From: JBBDWR01 sp040902745
GTDB lineage: Bacteria > Actinomycetota > UBA4738 > HRBIN12
DNA length: 64,000 nt
Assembly: GCA_040902745.1 (NCBI GenBank)
Contig: JBBDWR010000029.1
Coordinates: forward strand, 1-64,000
Direction of reading: 5' to 3'
Within the stretch, counting starts at the first letter, position 1, and each line of letters begins with the position of its first letter. The notes beneath the pieces are model-generated. The model saw nothing but the letters and a program-made list of their open reading frames with translations, made no database searches and was not told where the DNA came from. Shown here one piece after another: positions 10,418 through 18,831 of this stretch. A program made the translations under genes and the position numbers.

Positions 10418-11332
10418 TCAGGACGGCGGAAGCAGACGCGCGGGGTTCACGATCCCGTCGTAGACGTGCATCGCGGGCCCGGTGAGGGTGACCTCGCCAT
10501 CCTCCAGTCGCTCCACGGTGACCGCCCCTCCGGGGAACCGCACCACGGCCCGCGGGCCACAGAGCCCAGCTTCGTTCGCGGCGACGAGTGCGGCGGCAGC
10601 GCCGGTGCCACACGCCATCGTCTCTCCCACCCCTCGCTCCCACACGCGGACCTTCAGATCGCCGTCCTGGATCGCAACGAACTCCACGTTGGTGCGCTCG
10701 GGGAACAGCTCGTGATGCTCGATCGCGGGGCCGATGTGCGCGACGTGGTAGCGCGCGGGGTCGTCCTCGACGAAGAGCACGAGGTGCGGATTGCCCATCG
10801 ACAACGCGGACGCCTTGAGCGTGAGACCATCGCCCAGCTCGAAGGGCTCGCCCAGGAAGGGCTCCCAGGCAGGCCCGCGCATCGGGATCGTGGCTCGCGG
10901 GAACCGAGCTGGGCCCATCGCGACGCGAACCTGGAGCCCGTCGTCGCTCTCGCGCAGACGGAGCTGTTTGATCCCCGAGCGCGTAAGCACGTCGATCTCG
11001 TCGCCACCCTCGAGCCCGCGGTCGTGGACGAACGCTGCAAGGCATCTGATCCCGTTGCCGCACATCTCCGAGGTCGTTCCGTCCGCGTTGCGGTGGTCCA
11101 TGAAGAACTGTGCGCGCTTCGGATCGACCCCCACGTGCTTCGCAGTCTCCTTGGCCGCTTTCGCGTCCACGCCGGTGACGCGGATCGTGCCGTCGGCTCC
11201 CACACCGAACCGGCGGTCGCACAACAGCGCTGCGTCATCCTCGTGGATCCGGATCTCGTCGAGCAGGTCCTCGACCATGACGAAGTCGTTGCCGGTTCCC
11301 TGGTACTTGGAGAACGAGAGTTCGTCGGTCAT
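10418..11332 (-). CDS. dapF: Diaminopimelate epimerase
   Basis: A 304-aa, two-lobed PLP-independent epimerase converting LL-DAP to meso-DAP for lysine and peptidoglycan. The first catalytic Cys is in EMCGNGIRC (N-lobe) and the second in MACGTGAAAA (C-lobe). The N-terminus has the family signature KYQGTGNDF. The N-lobe carries an inserted helix-rich stretch (VDAKAAKETAKHVGVDPK) before the FFMDHRNADG motif. It overlaps miaA by 4 bases, linking tRNA modification and DAP synthesis in one transcript, as in many actinobacteria. Confidence 0.95.
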   Translation of the reverse strand: MTDELSFSKYQGTGNDFVMVEDLLDEIRIHEDDAALLCDRRFGVGADGTIRVTGVDAKAAKETAKHVGVDPKRAQFFMDHRNADGTTSEMCGNGIRCLAAFVHDRGLEGGDEIDVLTRSGIKQLRLRESDDGLQVRVAMGPARFPRATIPMRGPAWEPFLGEPFELGDGLTLKASALSMGNPHLVLFVEDDPARYHVAHIGPAIEHHELFPERTNVEFVAIQDGDLKVRVWERGVGETMACGTGAAAALVAANEAGLCGPRAVVRFPGGAVTVERLEDGEVTLTGPAMHVYDGIVNPARLLPPS

Positions 11333-12264
11333 CGATGCTCCTGCGCGGCGGGTTCCAGCTTGCGAGCGAAGGCGGCCACGAGATCCTCCTCACCCACGCT
11401 TGCTGCAGCTACCCACCTGATCCTCGGATCGCGGGCGAACCACGACAGCTGTCGTCGGGCAAGGCTCCGGGTGCGTCGCACCGTGGCCTCGGAAGCTTCG
11501 TCGAGCGTGCCCTCCCCGGCGAGATGCTGCGCGATCTCAGCGTAGCCGATGGCCTTACTCGACGTGAGCCATCGACCGAACCCGCGCGCGACGAGTGTCC
11601 GCACCTCCTCGATGAGACCTCGGTCGACCATCCGGTGAACGCGGCGCTCGATCCGCGCGGACAGCACTTCTCGCGATAGCTCCACCCCGACCGCGCGCAC
11701 CCTCTCCGGCGCATACGTCTCCCAGGCACCCGCGAAGCTCGAGAACGGCTGCCCGGTGATCGCTGCCACCTCCAGGGCCCGGATCGTGCGCCGGACGTTG
11801 GCGGGCTCGATCTTCGCGGCCGCGATCGGGTCCAGATCGGCGAGCCGCGCATGCAAGAGCTCGGGACCCAGCGCCTGCGCCGCTCGCTCGAGCTCTTGCC
11901 GCGTCTCGGTGTCGGTGCCCGGGAACTCGAGGTCGTCGACCACGGCTCGGAAGTAGAGGCCGGATCCCCCGACGAGCAGGGGTGTGTGGCCTCGTGCCCG
12001 GATCTCGGCCACGGTGGCGCGGGCGAGCCGTTGGAATCGCTGAACGGTGAAAGACTCGCTCGGCTCCACGACGTCGATCAGGTGATGCGGAACGCGGGCA
12101 CGCTGCTCGGACGTCGGCTTCGCTGTGCCCACATCCATCCCCCGGTACACGAGCATCGAGTCGACGGAAACGATCTCGGCGTCCAGCCGCCCGGCGAGTT
12201 CGATCCCCGCATCGGTCTTCCCCGACGCCGTCGGCCCCACCAGCGCGAGCAGCGGCGGCGTCAT
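11329..12264 (-). CDS. miaA: tRNA dimethylallyltransferase
   Basis: A 311-aa MiaA that adds a dimethylallyl group from DMAPP to N6 of A37 in tRNAs reading UNN codons. It has P-loop GPTASGKTD, the DSMLVYRGMDVGTAKPT catalytic segment and the VGGSGLYFRAV motif. The C-terminal region is the tRNA-clamping part. An ATG at 12264 with GGGATAAGG upstream is listed; a GTG three bases earlier is also possible. The next gene upstream is miaB, which methylthiolates the MiaA product, so the pair makes ms2i6A. Confidence 0.95.
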   Translation of the reverse strand: MTPPLLALVGPTASGKTDAGIELAGRLDAEIVSVDSMLVYRGMDVGTAKPTSEQRARVPHHLIDVVEPSESFTVQRFQRLARATVAEIRARGHTPLLVGGSGLYFRAVVDDLEFPGTDTETRQELERAAQALGPELLHARLADLDPIAAAKIEPANVRRTIRALEVAAITGQPFSSFAGAWETYAPERVRAVGVELSREVLSARIERRVHRMVDRGLIEEVRTLVARGFGRWLTSSKAIGYAEIAQHLAGEGTLDEASEATVRRTRSLARRQLSWFARDPRIRWVAAASVGEEDLVAAFARKLEPAAQEHR

Positions 12265-12268
12265 CACC

Positions 12269-13615
12269 TTATCCCGCGACGGCGGCGGGGGCGGGCGCCG
12301 GTTCGCCGAACAGGTGGTGCGGGGCAGCCCGCGTGATCCGGGCCGTGACGAATGTTCCCGGCGCGAGGTCGGCGTCCAGATGCACGATCCTGTTGGTTCG
12401 CGTTCGTCCCTGGATCGAGGGTCCCTTCTTGGCGCCCCCCTCGATCAGCAGCTCGACCGCGGTTCCCACCTGCTCGCTGCTGCGTTCGAGCGAGGACCGC
12501 TCCTGGACCGCGACGAGGCGCTCGAAGCGCTCCTGGACGATCTGCTTGGGCAGTTGGTCCTCCATCGTGGCGGCTACGGTTCCCGGGCGTGGGGAGTACT
12601 GGAACAGGTACGCGGAGTCGAAGCGCGCCTCGCGAACGACGTCGAGCGTTGCCCGGAAGTCCTCCTCTGTCTCTCCCGGGAACCCCACGATGACGTCGGT
12701 GGACACCGCGATCTCGGGGATCGCCGCGCGGATCCGTTCCAGCCATCCGAGGTAGCGCGCGGAACGGTACGAGCGGTTCATCAGCTTGAGCACCCGGTCG
12801 GACCCGGATTGCAACGGGAAATGAATGTGTTCGCACACGCCCTCGCATTCGGCCATCGCGTCGATCACGTCCGGAGTGAAATCGTGCGGATGTGGGCTCG
12901 TGAACCGGATGCGCCGTATGCCCTCGATGCCGTCCACCGCTCGCAGCAGTTGGGCGAACAGCGGCTTGCGACTGGAATCCGGCACGGTGAGGTCGCGACC
13001 GAATGTATTCACGTTCTGCCCGAGAAGCGTGATTTCGACGACGCCGCGCGCGGCGAGGCCTTGCACCTCGGCGAGGATGTCGCCGACCGAGCGAGACAGT
13101 TGCGGCCCGCGAACGAGGGGAACGATGCAGAACGTGCATGCGTTGTCGCAGCCGGGAGCGATCGACACCCAGGCCTTGAAGTCGTTGCCTCGTACAGCCG
13201 GTAGCGCCGACGGGAACGTCTCCGTCGCCTCGGTTACGTCCATCTGAGGACCTTCGGTGGCCGAGCGTTCGATCAGCTCGATCAGGCCCGGGAGGGCGTG
13301 GGTCCCCACGACGACGTCGACCCACGGCGCCTTGCGCTGGATCGTGCCTTGGTCTTTCTGCGCTAGGCACCCGGCGACGACGATCCGCATCCTCGGGTTC
13401 TGCTCCTTCAACGGACGAAGGTGCCCGAGGTTGCCGTACAGGCGATTGTCGGCGTTCTCTCGGATCGCGCACGTGTTGAACACCACGACCTCGGCCCCGG
13501 CGGCGTCCGCGGCGGGAACCATGCCATCAGCCTGGAGCAGACCCGCGATCCGTTCGGAATCGTGCTCGTTCATCTGGCACCCGAAGGTGCGGAGGAGGTA
13601 TCGGCGCTGCTCCAT
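12269..13615 (-). CDS. miaB: tRNA-2-methylthio-N6-dimethylallyladenosine synthase
   Basis: A 448-aa radical-SAM methylthiotransferase. The N-terminal UPF0004 domain holds the auxiliary cluster cysteines (TFGCQMN, NTCAIRE, AGCLAQK), the radical-SAM cluster is in GCDNACTFCIVP (CxxxCxxC), and the C-terminus is a TRAM domain (VELLIEGGAKKG onward). The start is the ATG at 13615; a GTG two codons earlier is possible. MiaB acts on i6A37 made by MiaA, encoded immediately downstream. Confidence 0.95.
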   Translation of the reverse strand: MEQRRYLLRTFGCQMNEHDSERIAGLLQADGMVPAADAAGAEVVVFNTCAIRENADNRLYGNLGHLRPLKEQNPRMRIVVAGCLAQKDQGTIQRKAPWVDVVVGTHALPGLIELIERSATEGPQMDVTEATETFPSALPAVRGNDFKAWVSIAPGCDNACTFCIVPLVRGPQLSRSVGDILAEVQGLAARGVVEITLLGQNVNTFGRDLTVPDSSRKPLFAQLLRAVDGIEGIRRIRFTSPHPHDFTPDVIDAMAECEGVCEHIHFPLQSGSDRVLKLMNRSYRSARYLGWLERIRAAIPEIAVSTDVIVGFPGETEEDFRATLDVVREARFDSAYLFQYSPRPGTVAATMEDQLPKQIVQERFERLVAVQERSSLERSSEQVGTAVELLIEGGAKKGPSIQGRTRTNRIVHLDADLAPGTFVTARITRAAPHHLFGEPAPAPAAVAG

Positions 13616-13626
13616 GACCACCGAGC

Positions 13627-15180
13627 CTACCGGGCGTACTCGATCGAACGGCTCTCGCGCACCACCGTGATCTTGATCTGGCCGGGGTACTGGAGCTCCT
13701 CCTCGACCTGCTTGGCGATGTCGCGCGCCATCACGCCCGCGGCCAGATCGTCGACGCCGTCGGGTTGGACCATCACGCGGACCTCGCGCCCTGCCTGCAT
13801 CGCGAAGACCTTTTCGACCCCTTCGAACGCCTCACAGATCTCCTCGAGCCGTTCCAGGCGCTTCACGTAGGTTTCGAGGCTCTCGCGACGCGCGCCGGGC
13901 CGGCCGCCGCTGATCCCGTCGGCGATCTGCGCCAGGACGGCGTCGACCGTTCGCTGCTCCACCTCCCCGTGGTGCGCCTCGATGCAGTGGACGACCTCCG
14001 GGGACTCGCCCAGCCTGCGGGCGATCTCGGCTCCGATCAGCGCGTGGGAGCCCTCCACCTCGTGGGTCACGGCCTTCCCGATGTCGTGCAGGAACGCTCC
14101 ACGCTTGGGGATCGTCGGATCCATCCCGAGTTCGGCGGCCAACGTCGTCGCGATGTGCGCCGACTCCAGCAGGTGCTTGAGAACGTTCTGCCCGTAGGAG
14201 GTCCGGAACTGCAGTGCGCCCAGAAGCTTGACCAGCTCGGGGTGGATGTCGGGGATGCCGACTTCGAGGATCGCCTCCTCACCGGCTCTGCGGATCTGCT
14301 CGGCGAGCTCCTCGAGCGAGCGCGCGTGCATCTCCTCGATGCGCGCCGGCTGGATCCGGCCGTCGCCGACGAGCTTCTCCAGGGTCATCCGGGCGGCCTC
14401 CCGGCGGACCGGATCGAAGCTCGACAGCACCACCGTGTCCGGCGTGTCGTCGATGATCAGGTTGACCCCGGTCGCGCCTTCGAACGCCCGGATGTTGCGG
14501 CCCTCCCGGCCGATGATGCGCCCCTTCATGTCGTCGCTCGGCAAGGTGAACACGGACACGGTCGATTCCGCGGTCTGCTCCGACGCCACGCGCTGGATCG
14601 CGATCGTGACGATCTTGCGAGCACGCTGCTCGCCTTCCTCCCGCGCCTGTTCCTCGATCTCCCGTACCGTCGACATCGCCCTTCGTTTGGCGTCCTCTAC
14701 GACCTGCGAAGCGAGCGCGTCGCGGGCTTCACTGGCCGTGAGCCCGGCGATCTGCTCCAGCTTGGCGGTCTGCACATCCATCTGCTGCTCCAACGCGACG
14801 CGCACGTCTGCCAGGGCACGGTCGCGGTCGTTCAACTCCTGACGACGCTCCTCGTGCTCGACGAGCTTGCGCTCGAGGAGCTCCTCCTTCTCGTGCAGCC
14901 GTTCCTCCTGCTGCGCCGCGCGCTGTTCCTGGCGCTGGATCTCGTCGCGACGGATCCGCAGTTCCCCCTCGGCCTCACGCCGGATCGTGGCTACCTCCTG
15001 GGTGGCCTCCACCAAGGACTGCTGCGTGGTGGTTTCGGCCTGGACCTTCGCGTCCAGGACAAGCTTCCGGGCCTGGGCCTCCGCGCTGTGCGCACGAGAG
15101 GCGCCGATCGCGGTGCGGATCGCGAACCCGATCGCTACACCGAGGGCCAGGGCTGCGATGCCGATCAACGCCTCCGTCAT
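13627..15180 (-). CDS. rny: Ribonuclease Y
   Basis: A 517-aa membrane-anchored endoribonuclease that initiates mRNA decay. It has one N-terminal membrane helix (about residues 3-22), a long charged coiled coil (about 35-150), a KH domain (IIGREGRNIRAFEGATG) and an HD domain with FLHDIGKA as the metal site. The ATG follows GGAGGCAACG. The window also encodes RNase J and PNPase, giving a decay set that differs from RNase E-centred mycobacteria. The leader upstream holds a strong hairpin. Confidence 0.96.
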   Translation of the reverse strand: MTEALIGIAALALGVAIGFAIRTAIGASRAHSAEAQARKLVLDAKVQAETTTQQSLVEATQEVATIRREAEGELRIRRDEIQRQEQRAAQQEERLHEKEELLERKLVEHEERRQELNDRDRALADVRVALEQQMDVQTAKLEQIAGLTASEARDALASQVVEDAKRRAMSTVREIEEQAREEGEQRARKIVTIAIQRVASEQTAESTVSVFTLPSDDMKGRIIGREGRNIRAFEGATGVNLIIDDTPDTVVLSSFDPVRREAARMTLEKLVGDGRIQPARIEEMHARSLEELAEQIRRAGEEAILEVGIPDIHPELVKLLGALQFRTSYGQNVLKHLLESAHIATTLAAELGMDPTIPKRGAFLHDIGKAVTHEVEGSHALIGAEIARRLGESPEVVHCIEAHHGEVEQRTVDAVLAQIADGISGGRPGARRESLETYVKRLERLEEICEAFEGVEKVFAMQAGREVRVMVQPDGVDDLAAGVMARDIAKQVEEELQYPGQIKITVVRESRSIEYAR

Positions 15181-15216
15181 CGTTGCCTCCTGCCGAACAT
15201 CGGCCGAACGTAAGAA

Positions 15217-15250
15217 CGCCGAGGAGAGGGCCCATCGGCCTTCCTCGGCG
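15217..15250. other. Strong hairpin in recX-rny intergenic region
   Basis: Within the 280-base recX-rny gap, CGCCGAGGA (15217-15225) pairs perfectly with TCCTCGGCG (15242-15250), and the inner bases (GGCC/GGCC) can extend the stem. There is no T-tract. It sits 37-70 bases before the rny start, so it could be a 3' end for recA-recX or a structured rny leader. The rest of the gap shows no gene. Confidence 0.5.
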
Positions 15251-15461
15251 TACGCGCGGTCGAGCAGAAGAGCTAGGACGTCAGACGGGGATCTGCCGTC
15301 TCACACCCTTCGGTCGGGACTGTCTCGATGCTGTCGTTTGGCTGGTCACCGTAGGTCTTTCGTGCGCGTGTCGGGTCGAGTCGTAGGGCGTTCTCTCCGT
15401 TTTCCCCAACATACGCCCGACCCTCGGAACGGGCAAGGGATCAGCGCAATACGCAGGCCTG

Positions 15462-15974
15462 CTAGTCCTCGTCGTCCGGAACCGAGAGGGCTCGCCGGGC
15501 CGCCTCCCGCGCCGTGTCGGGGGTGTACCCCCTACGCATCAAGGCGTCGACGATGCGCTTATGCGCTTTGGGGGGAGCGACCCCGCTCATCCGACGGACG
15601 CGACCCTCGGCGAACTCCAGCGCCCGCTCGAACTCGCCATCGGTGGATCCGGCGACGACGCGGTCGATCGTGGCCCGATCGACACCCTTGGCGTACAGGC
15701 CGCTCGCGATCGCCCGCCCGCCCTTTCGACCGTTGACGGCCTGCTCGGCGAACGCCTCGGCGAACGCGTCGTCGTCGATGAGGTTCACCGCCTCGAGCCG
15801 CTGCAGCTCTTCGGCAACTTCACCTGCTTCGAAGCCCGCTCGAAGGAGTCGCTGTTCGAGCTCCCGCCTACTCCGCATACGAACGGCAAGGAGTCCGAGC
15901 GCGCGATCGTGTAATCCGAGTTTGCGCCCCCCTTTGGGTCCGCGCTCGGCATCGCCCTTGACTCGAGTATTCAT
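15462..15974 (-). CDS. recX: Regulatory protein RecX
   Basis: A 170-aa RecX made of three-helix repeats, with the family pattern ALGLLAVRMRSRRELEQRLLRAGF at the start and NLIDDDAFAEAFAEQ in the second repeat. RecX binds RecA filaments and limits their extension. The ATG at 15974 lies 20 bases after the recA stop, so the two genes are probably cotranscribed from the LexA-controlled recA promoter. The N-terminal 25 residues are basic and less conserved. Confidence 0.92.
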   Translation of the reverse strand: MNTRVKGDAERGPKGGRKLGLHDRALGLLAVRMRSRRELEQRLLRAGFEAGEVAEELQRLEAVNLIDDDAFAEAFAEQAVNGRKGGRAIASGLYAKGVDRATIDRVVAGSTDGEFERALEFAEGRVRRMSGVAPPKAHKRIVDALMRRGYTPDTAREAARRALSVPDDED

Positions 15975-15993
15975 GGACACGCTCGACGGGCGG

Positions 15994-18192
15994 TCAGTTG
16001 GCGGACGCGTCGGCCGGCTGCTTGGACTTGGTCTTAGGTTCCGACGGGGTCGCGTCCGGGGTCGCGTCGGGGGTCGCGGCCGGCGTGTCGGGCAGCTCGA
16101 TCGGCTTATCGTCGGCTTCGTCGAAGCGATCGAGACCAACGGCCTCCCGGACCCGACGCTCGATCTCCTGCCGAACGTCTTCGTGCTCCACGAGGAACTG
16201 ACGCGCGTTCTCCCGGCCCTGACCCAGCTGTTCGCCCTCGTAGGTGAACCAGGCGCCACTCTTCTTGACGATCTCCAAGTCGACACCGACGTCGAGCAGA
16301 CTGCCTTCGGCGGAGATGCCTTTGCCGTACATGATGTCGAACTCGCACTGCCGGAAGGGCGGGGCGACCTTGTTTTTCACGACCTTGACGCGGGTGCGCG
16401 AACCGACGACCTCGGTGGCGTCCTTGAGGTTCTCGATCTTGCGCACGTCGAGGCGAACGGAGGAGTAGAACTTGAGCGCGCGCCCCCCGGGGGTTGTCTC
16501 CGGCGAGTTGTGCACGACGGTTCCATCGACGAGGTAGTTGTGCGTTCCTTCGACTTCGAGATCGAAGCGATGGGTCGCCCGCGACTTCGCACTGCTCCCG
16601 ATCTCGAGGACGGGCATCGGCATCAGGTCGTATCGCATCGGCACGAAAATCGGCTCGACGCCGAATCGCCCCCGATAGATCGGGAGGAGCTTGTACTGCA
16701 TCGACGGGTGTACGAATGGAGCGATGAGCGCGTGCAACTTCGCGGTCTCATCCTTCGGGAACTGCAGTACGGCTTTTTCTGTTCTCGAGATGAGCTTGGG
16801 CCGGATACCCCACGTGTCGGCAAGCCAATCGGTCAGTCGCTGGCGGCTCGTGGGCTCGATGGATTCGATGCAGATCTCAGAACGCCCACTGCCTTCCCGG
16901 GTGCGTTGCTGCAGGCCCTTGGCACGGAGCTGGAAGCTGCCGTCGTCCATGTACCAAACGGCCAGGGAAAGCGGTGTGAGCTGCTTGAGGTACTCCTCGC
17001 TGACAACCTTCTTGCCACCCACGTACACCGCTCGCCTGAGCTCGGCGAGCTCGGGGAGAGGCGTCATGTCGTGGAAGACAGCCCCTTTGGCGTTGGTGGA
17101 CCGGCTGGAGCCGATGTTGGCGAACAAGCTCGCCTTCCAATCACCGTACTCAACCTGCCGAGCGCCGTGGCCCCATCGGAACCGGCCTGCATGTCCACTC
17201 TTGCTCGGGGACAAAGCCCCGTCGCCGAGCAAGCCGCCGAGAAGCACTTGCCACTGGAAGTCGGAGAGCCGATGTGGGACGGCTTGGAGCACACGGTCGC
17301 CGACGTGGAGCTCTTGTGCTTCGCGCCATCCTCCGGGAGTCCGGATCTGGTGGTTGGGGGTGCACGCGAATTGCGAGCGGCCGTTGCCGCTGGGCTTGGC
17401 GACCACGAACTTCGTGAACGATTCGGTGCGACCGTTGTCGAACCAGTTCACGACCTTCTTGGGAACGACCTCGCCCCGCTCGGCGTCGTAGGAGAGCACC
17501 TCCACGGGCATCCGTTGGTTGACGATCTTGCCGATCTTCTCTTGTGTTCCGTCGGCGAGCGTCACTCGTGTCCCATAAGTAAAGCATCCGAACATCACAC
17601 CGATCTTCTCGCGCAGCTGGTTGATGAAGATCGCGGTGGTGTCGAATCGGGAAAGGGAGCCGGACAGCTTGCGCATCGCCTGAGACATCAGACGCGCCTG
17701 CAACCCGACGTGTGTGTCGCCCATCTCGCCCTCGATCTCGGCCCGTGGGACAAGTGCGGCGACCGAGTCGATCACGACGAGATCGAGCGCACCCGAGCGA
17801 ACCAGCATGTCGGCGATCTCGAGCGCTTGCTCGCCGGAGTCGGGCTGGGAGACGAGGAGCTCGTCGATGTTGACCCCGAGCTCTTGCGCGTAGGTGGGAT
17901 CGAGGGCATGTTCGGCGTCGATGAACGCGGCGATGCCACCCTTCTTCTGCGCCTCGGCGATGATGTGCAGACACACGGTGGTCTTGCCCGAGCCTTCGGG
18001 ACCGAAGACCTCGACCACACGGCCCTTCGGGATGCCGCCGACACCGAGTGCGATGTCGAGGGCCATCGATCCCGTCGGGATGATGGACAGGCCATCGCTC
18101 ATCGAGTGCTCGCCCAGCTTCATCACCGCGCCCTTGCCGAACTGCTTCTCGATCTGCGAGAGCGTGACGTCGAGCATCTTGTCGCGATCCAT
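15994..18192 (-). CDS. recA: Recombinase RecA, interrupted by an intein
   Basis: A 732-aa precursor: RecA residues 1-202, a 360-residue intein (203-562), then the last 170 RecA residues, giving a mature RecA of 372 aa. Walker A is GPEGSGKTT (64-72) and Walker B is LDLVVIDSV. The exteins join as MFG plus SPETTPGG, in the L2 DNA-binding loop region, so unspliced protein should be inactive. The ATG is preceded by GGGAGGAACC. The C-terminus ends in an acidic/Pro-rich tail with a (D)ATP repeat. recX follows, and a LexA box sits in the promoter spacer. Confidence 0.97.
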   Translation of the reverse strand: MDRDKMLDVTLSQIEKQFGKGAVMKLGEHSMSDGLSIIPTGSMALDIALGVGGIPKGRVVEVFGPEGSGKTTVCLHIIAEAQKKGGIAAFIDAEHALDPTYAQELGVNIDELLVSQPDSGEQALEIADMLVRSGALDLVVIDSVAALVPRAEIEGEMGDTHVGLQARLMSQAMRKLSGSLSRFDTTAIFINQLREKIGVMFGCFTYGTRVTLADGTQEKIGKIVNQRMPVEVLSYDAERGEVVPKKVVNWFDNGRTESFTKFVVAKPSGNGRSQFACTPNHQIRTPGGWREAQELHVGDRVLQAVPHRLSDFQWQVLLGGLLGDGALSPSKSGHAGRFRWGHGARQVEYGDWKASLFANIGSSRSTNAKGAVFHDMTPLPELAELRRAVYVGGKKVVSEEYLKQLTPLSLAVWYMDDGSFQLRAKGLQQRTREGSGRSEICIESIEPTSRQRLTDWLADTWGIRPKLISRTEKAVLQFPKDETAKLHALIAPFVHPSMQYKLLPIYRGRFGVEPIFVPMRYDLMPMPVLEIGSSAKSRATHRFDLEVEGTHNYLVDGTVVHNSPETTPGGRALKFYSSVRLDVRKIENLKDATEVVGSRTRVKVVKNKVAPPFRQCEFDIMYGKGISAEGSLLDVGVDLEIVKKSGAWFTYEGEQLGQGRENARQFLVEHEDVRQEIERRVREAVGLDRFDEADDKPIELPDTPAATPDATPDATPSEPKTKSKQPADASAN
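16045..16080 (-). repeat. 12-bp tandem repeat in recA tail
   Basis: Three copies of a 12-bp unit (cggggtcgcgtc on the plus strand, last copy diverged) encode the tetrapeptide-type repeat TPDA in the disordered RecA C-terminus. Confidence 0.8.
16507..17586 (-). mobile_element. RecA intein with LAGLIDADG homing endonuclease
   Basis: A 360-codon intein. It starts with Cys1 (CFTYGTRVTLADG, block A), has block B with the TxxH motif (FACTPNHQI), block F (RFDLEVEGTHNYLVDG) and ends in VVHN, followed by extein Ser. This is a complete set of class 1 splicing residues. Two LAGLIDADG-like motifs, LLGGLLGDGAL and SLAVWYMDDGSF, keep their acidic residues, so the homing endonuclease may still cut empty recA alleles. 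From memory, the site (before SPETT) is that of the Mycobacterium leprae RecA intein, not the M. tuberculosis one. Confidence 0.95.
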
Positions 18193-18327
18193 GCGCGGTT
18201 CCTCCCTTATGGCCCCCTCGACCGCGCGGTGTTCGCGCCGACGAGCCCTTCCCCATCGATGCCGAGCACCCTAGTGAGGGGGTCCGACACAGGTTACATC
18301 GGTGTGATTCGGTGGACGATGTGGCCG

Positions 18328-18356
18328 ACGCTAGTCGAACGTATGTTCGGGGTCAA
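18328..18356 (-). promoter_or_regulatory. recA promoter with LexA box in its spacer
   Basis: The -35 TTGACC (18356-18351) and -10 TAGCGT (18333-18328) are 17 bp apart. The perfect LexA box CGAACGTATGTTCG (18336-18349) fills the spacer, starting one base from the -35. This matches the LysM-gene promoter. The leader to the recA ATG is about 130 bases. Confidence 0.8.
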
Positions 18357-18456
18357 GCATCGACCGATGGACGATTGTGCAACGCCGCCGTGGTGGGTAG
18401 CCTGCGCCGGTCCCGGCGATGCCTCGTCGCCCCCGAAGACATGAGGAGAGAGCGCG

Positions 18457-18726
18457 ATGCGTCGCCTTTTACGGCTCGTCCACATCGCCCTACTGGCCGT
18501 ATTCGTCACGTCGCTGCAGACGATCGGCACCACATCGAGCGACGCCGCGGTCGCTGAGCACCCTTCTTCGGACTTCGACGGCGACGGGCGCGACGATCTC
18601 GCCGTTGGTGTTCCCGGGCAGATGGTGGCCGGGATGGCGCGCGCCGGCGCGGTGATCGTGCTCCCGGGGTCGGCCGACGGCGTTGTAACCGCCGAGAGCG
18701 GCCAGGGCATCGGGGCTCGGCGTTAG
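18457..18726 (+). pseudogene. Truncated FG-GAP/integrin-like secreted protein
   Basis: An 89-aa frame with a good ribosome site (AGGAGAG), a signal peptide (about residues 1-31) and one FG-GAP calcium-loop repeat, DFDGDGRDDLAVGVPGQ, followed by GAVIVLPGSADGV, then a stop. FG-GAP proteins normally carry several such repeats in a seven-bladed propeller, so one repeat cannot form the domain. No further repeats are seen downstream in any frame. It is most likely the 5' remnant of a larger gene, though a short secreted peptide cannot be excluded. Confidence 0.6.
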
Positions 18727-18831
18727 GATGCGGAGGGCACCGGCCCTAGGGCGCAGGCCCATTGTCTACATCGCCCCCAGTAGCGCACTATGGGTCGGAC
18801 CTCGCGGCGGCGCGAGGCGAGGAGACCCAAC

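Noticed and set aside
15994..18192. recA broken by an insertion
   Set aside because: The insertion is an in-frame intein with complete splicing residues, so the gene is functional in principle.
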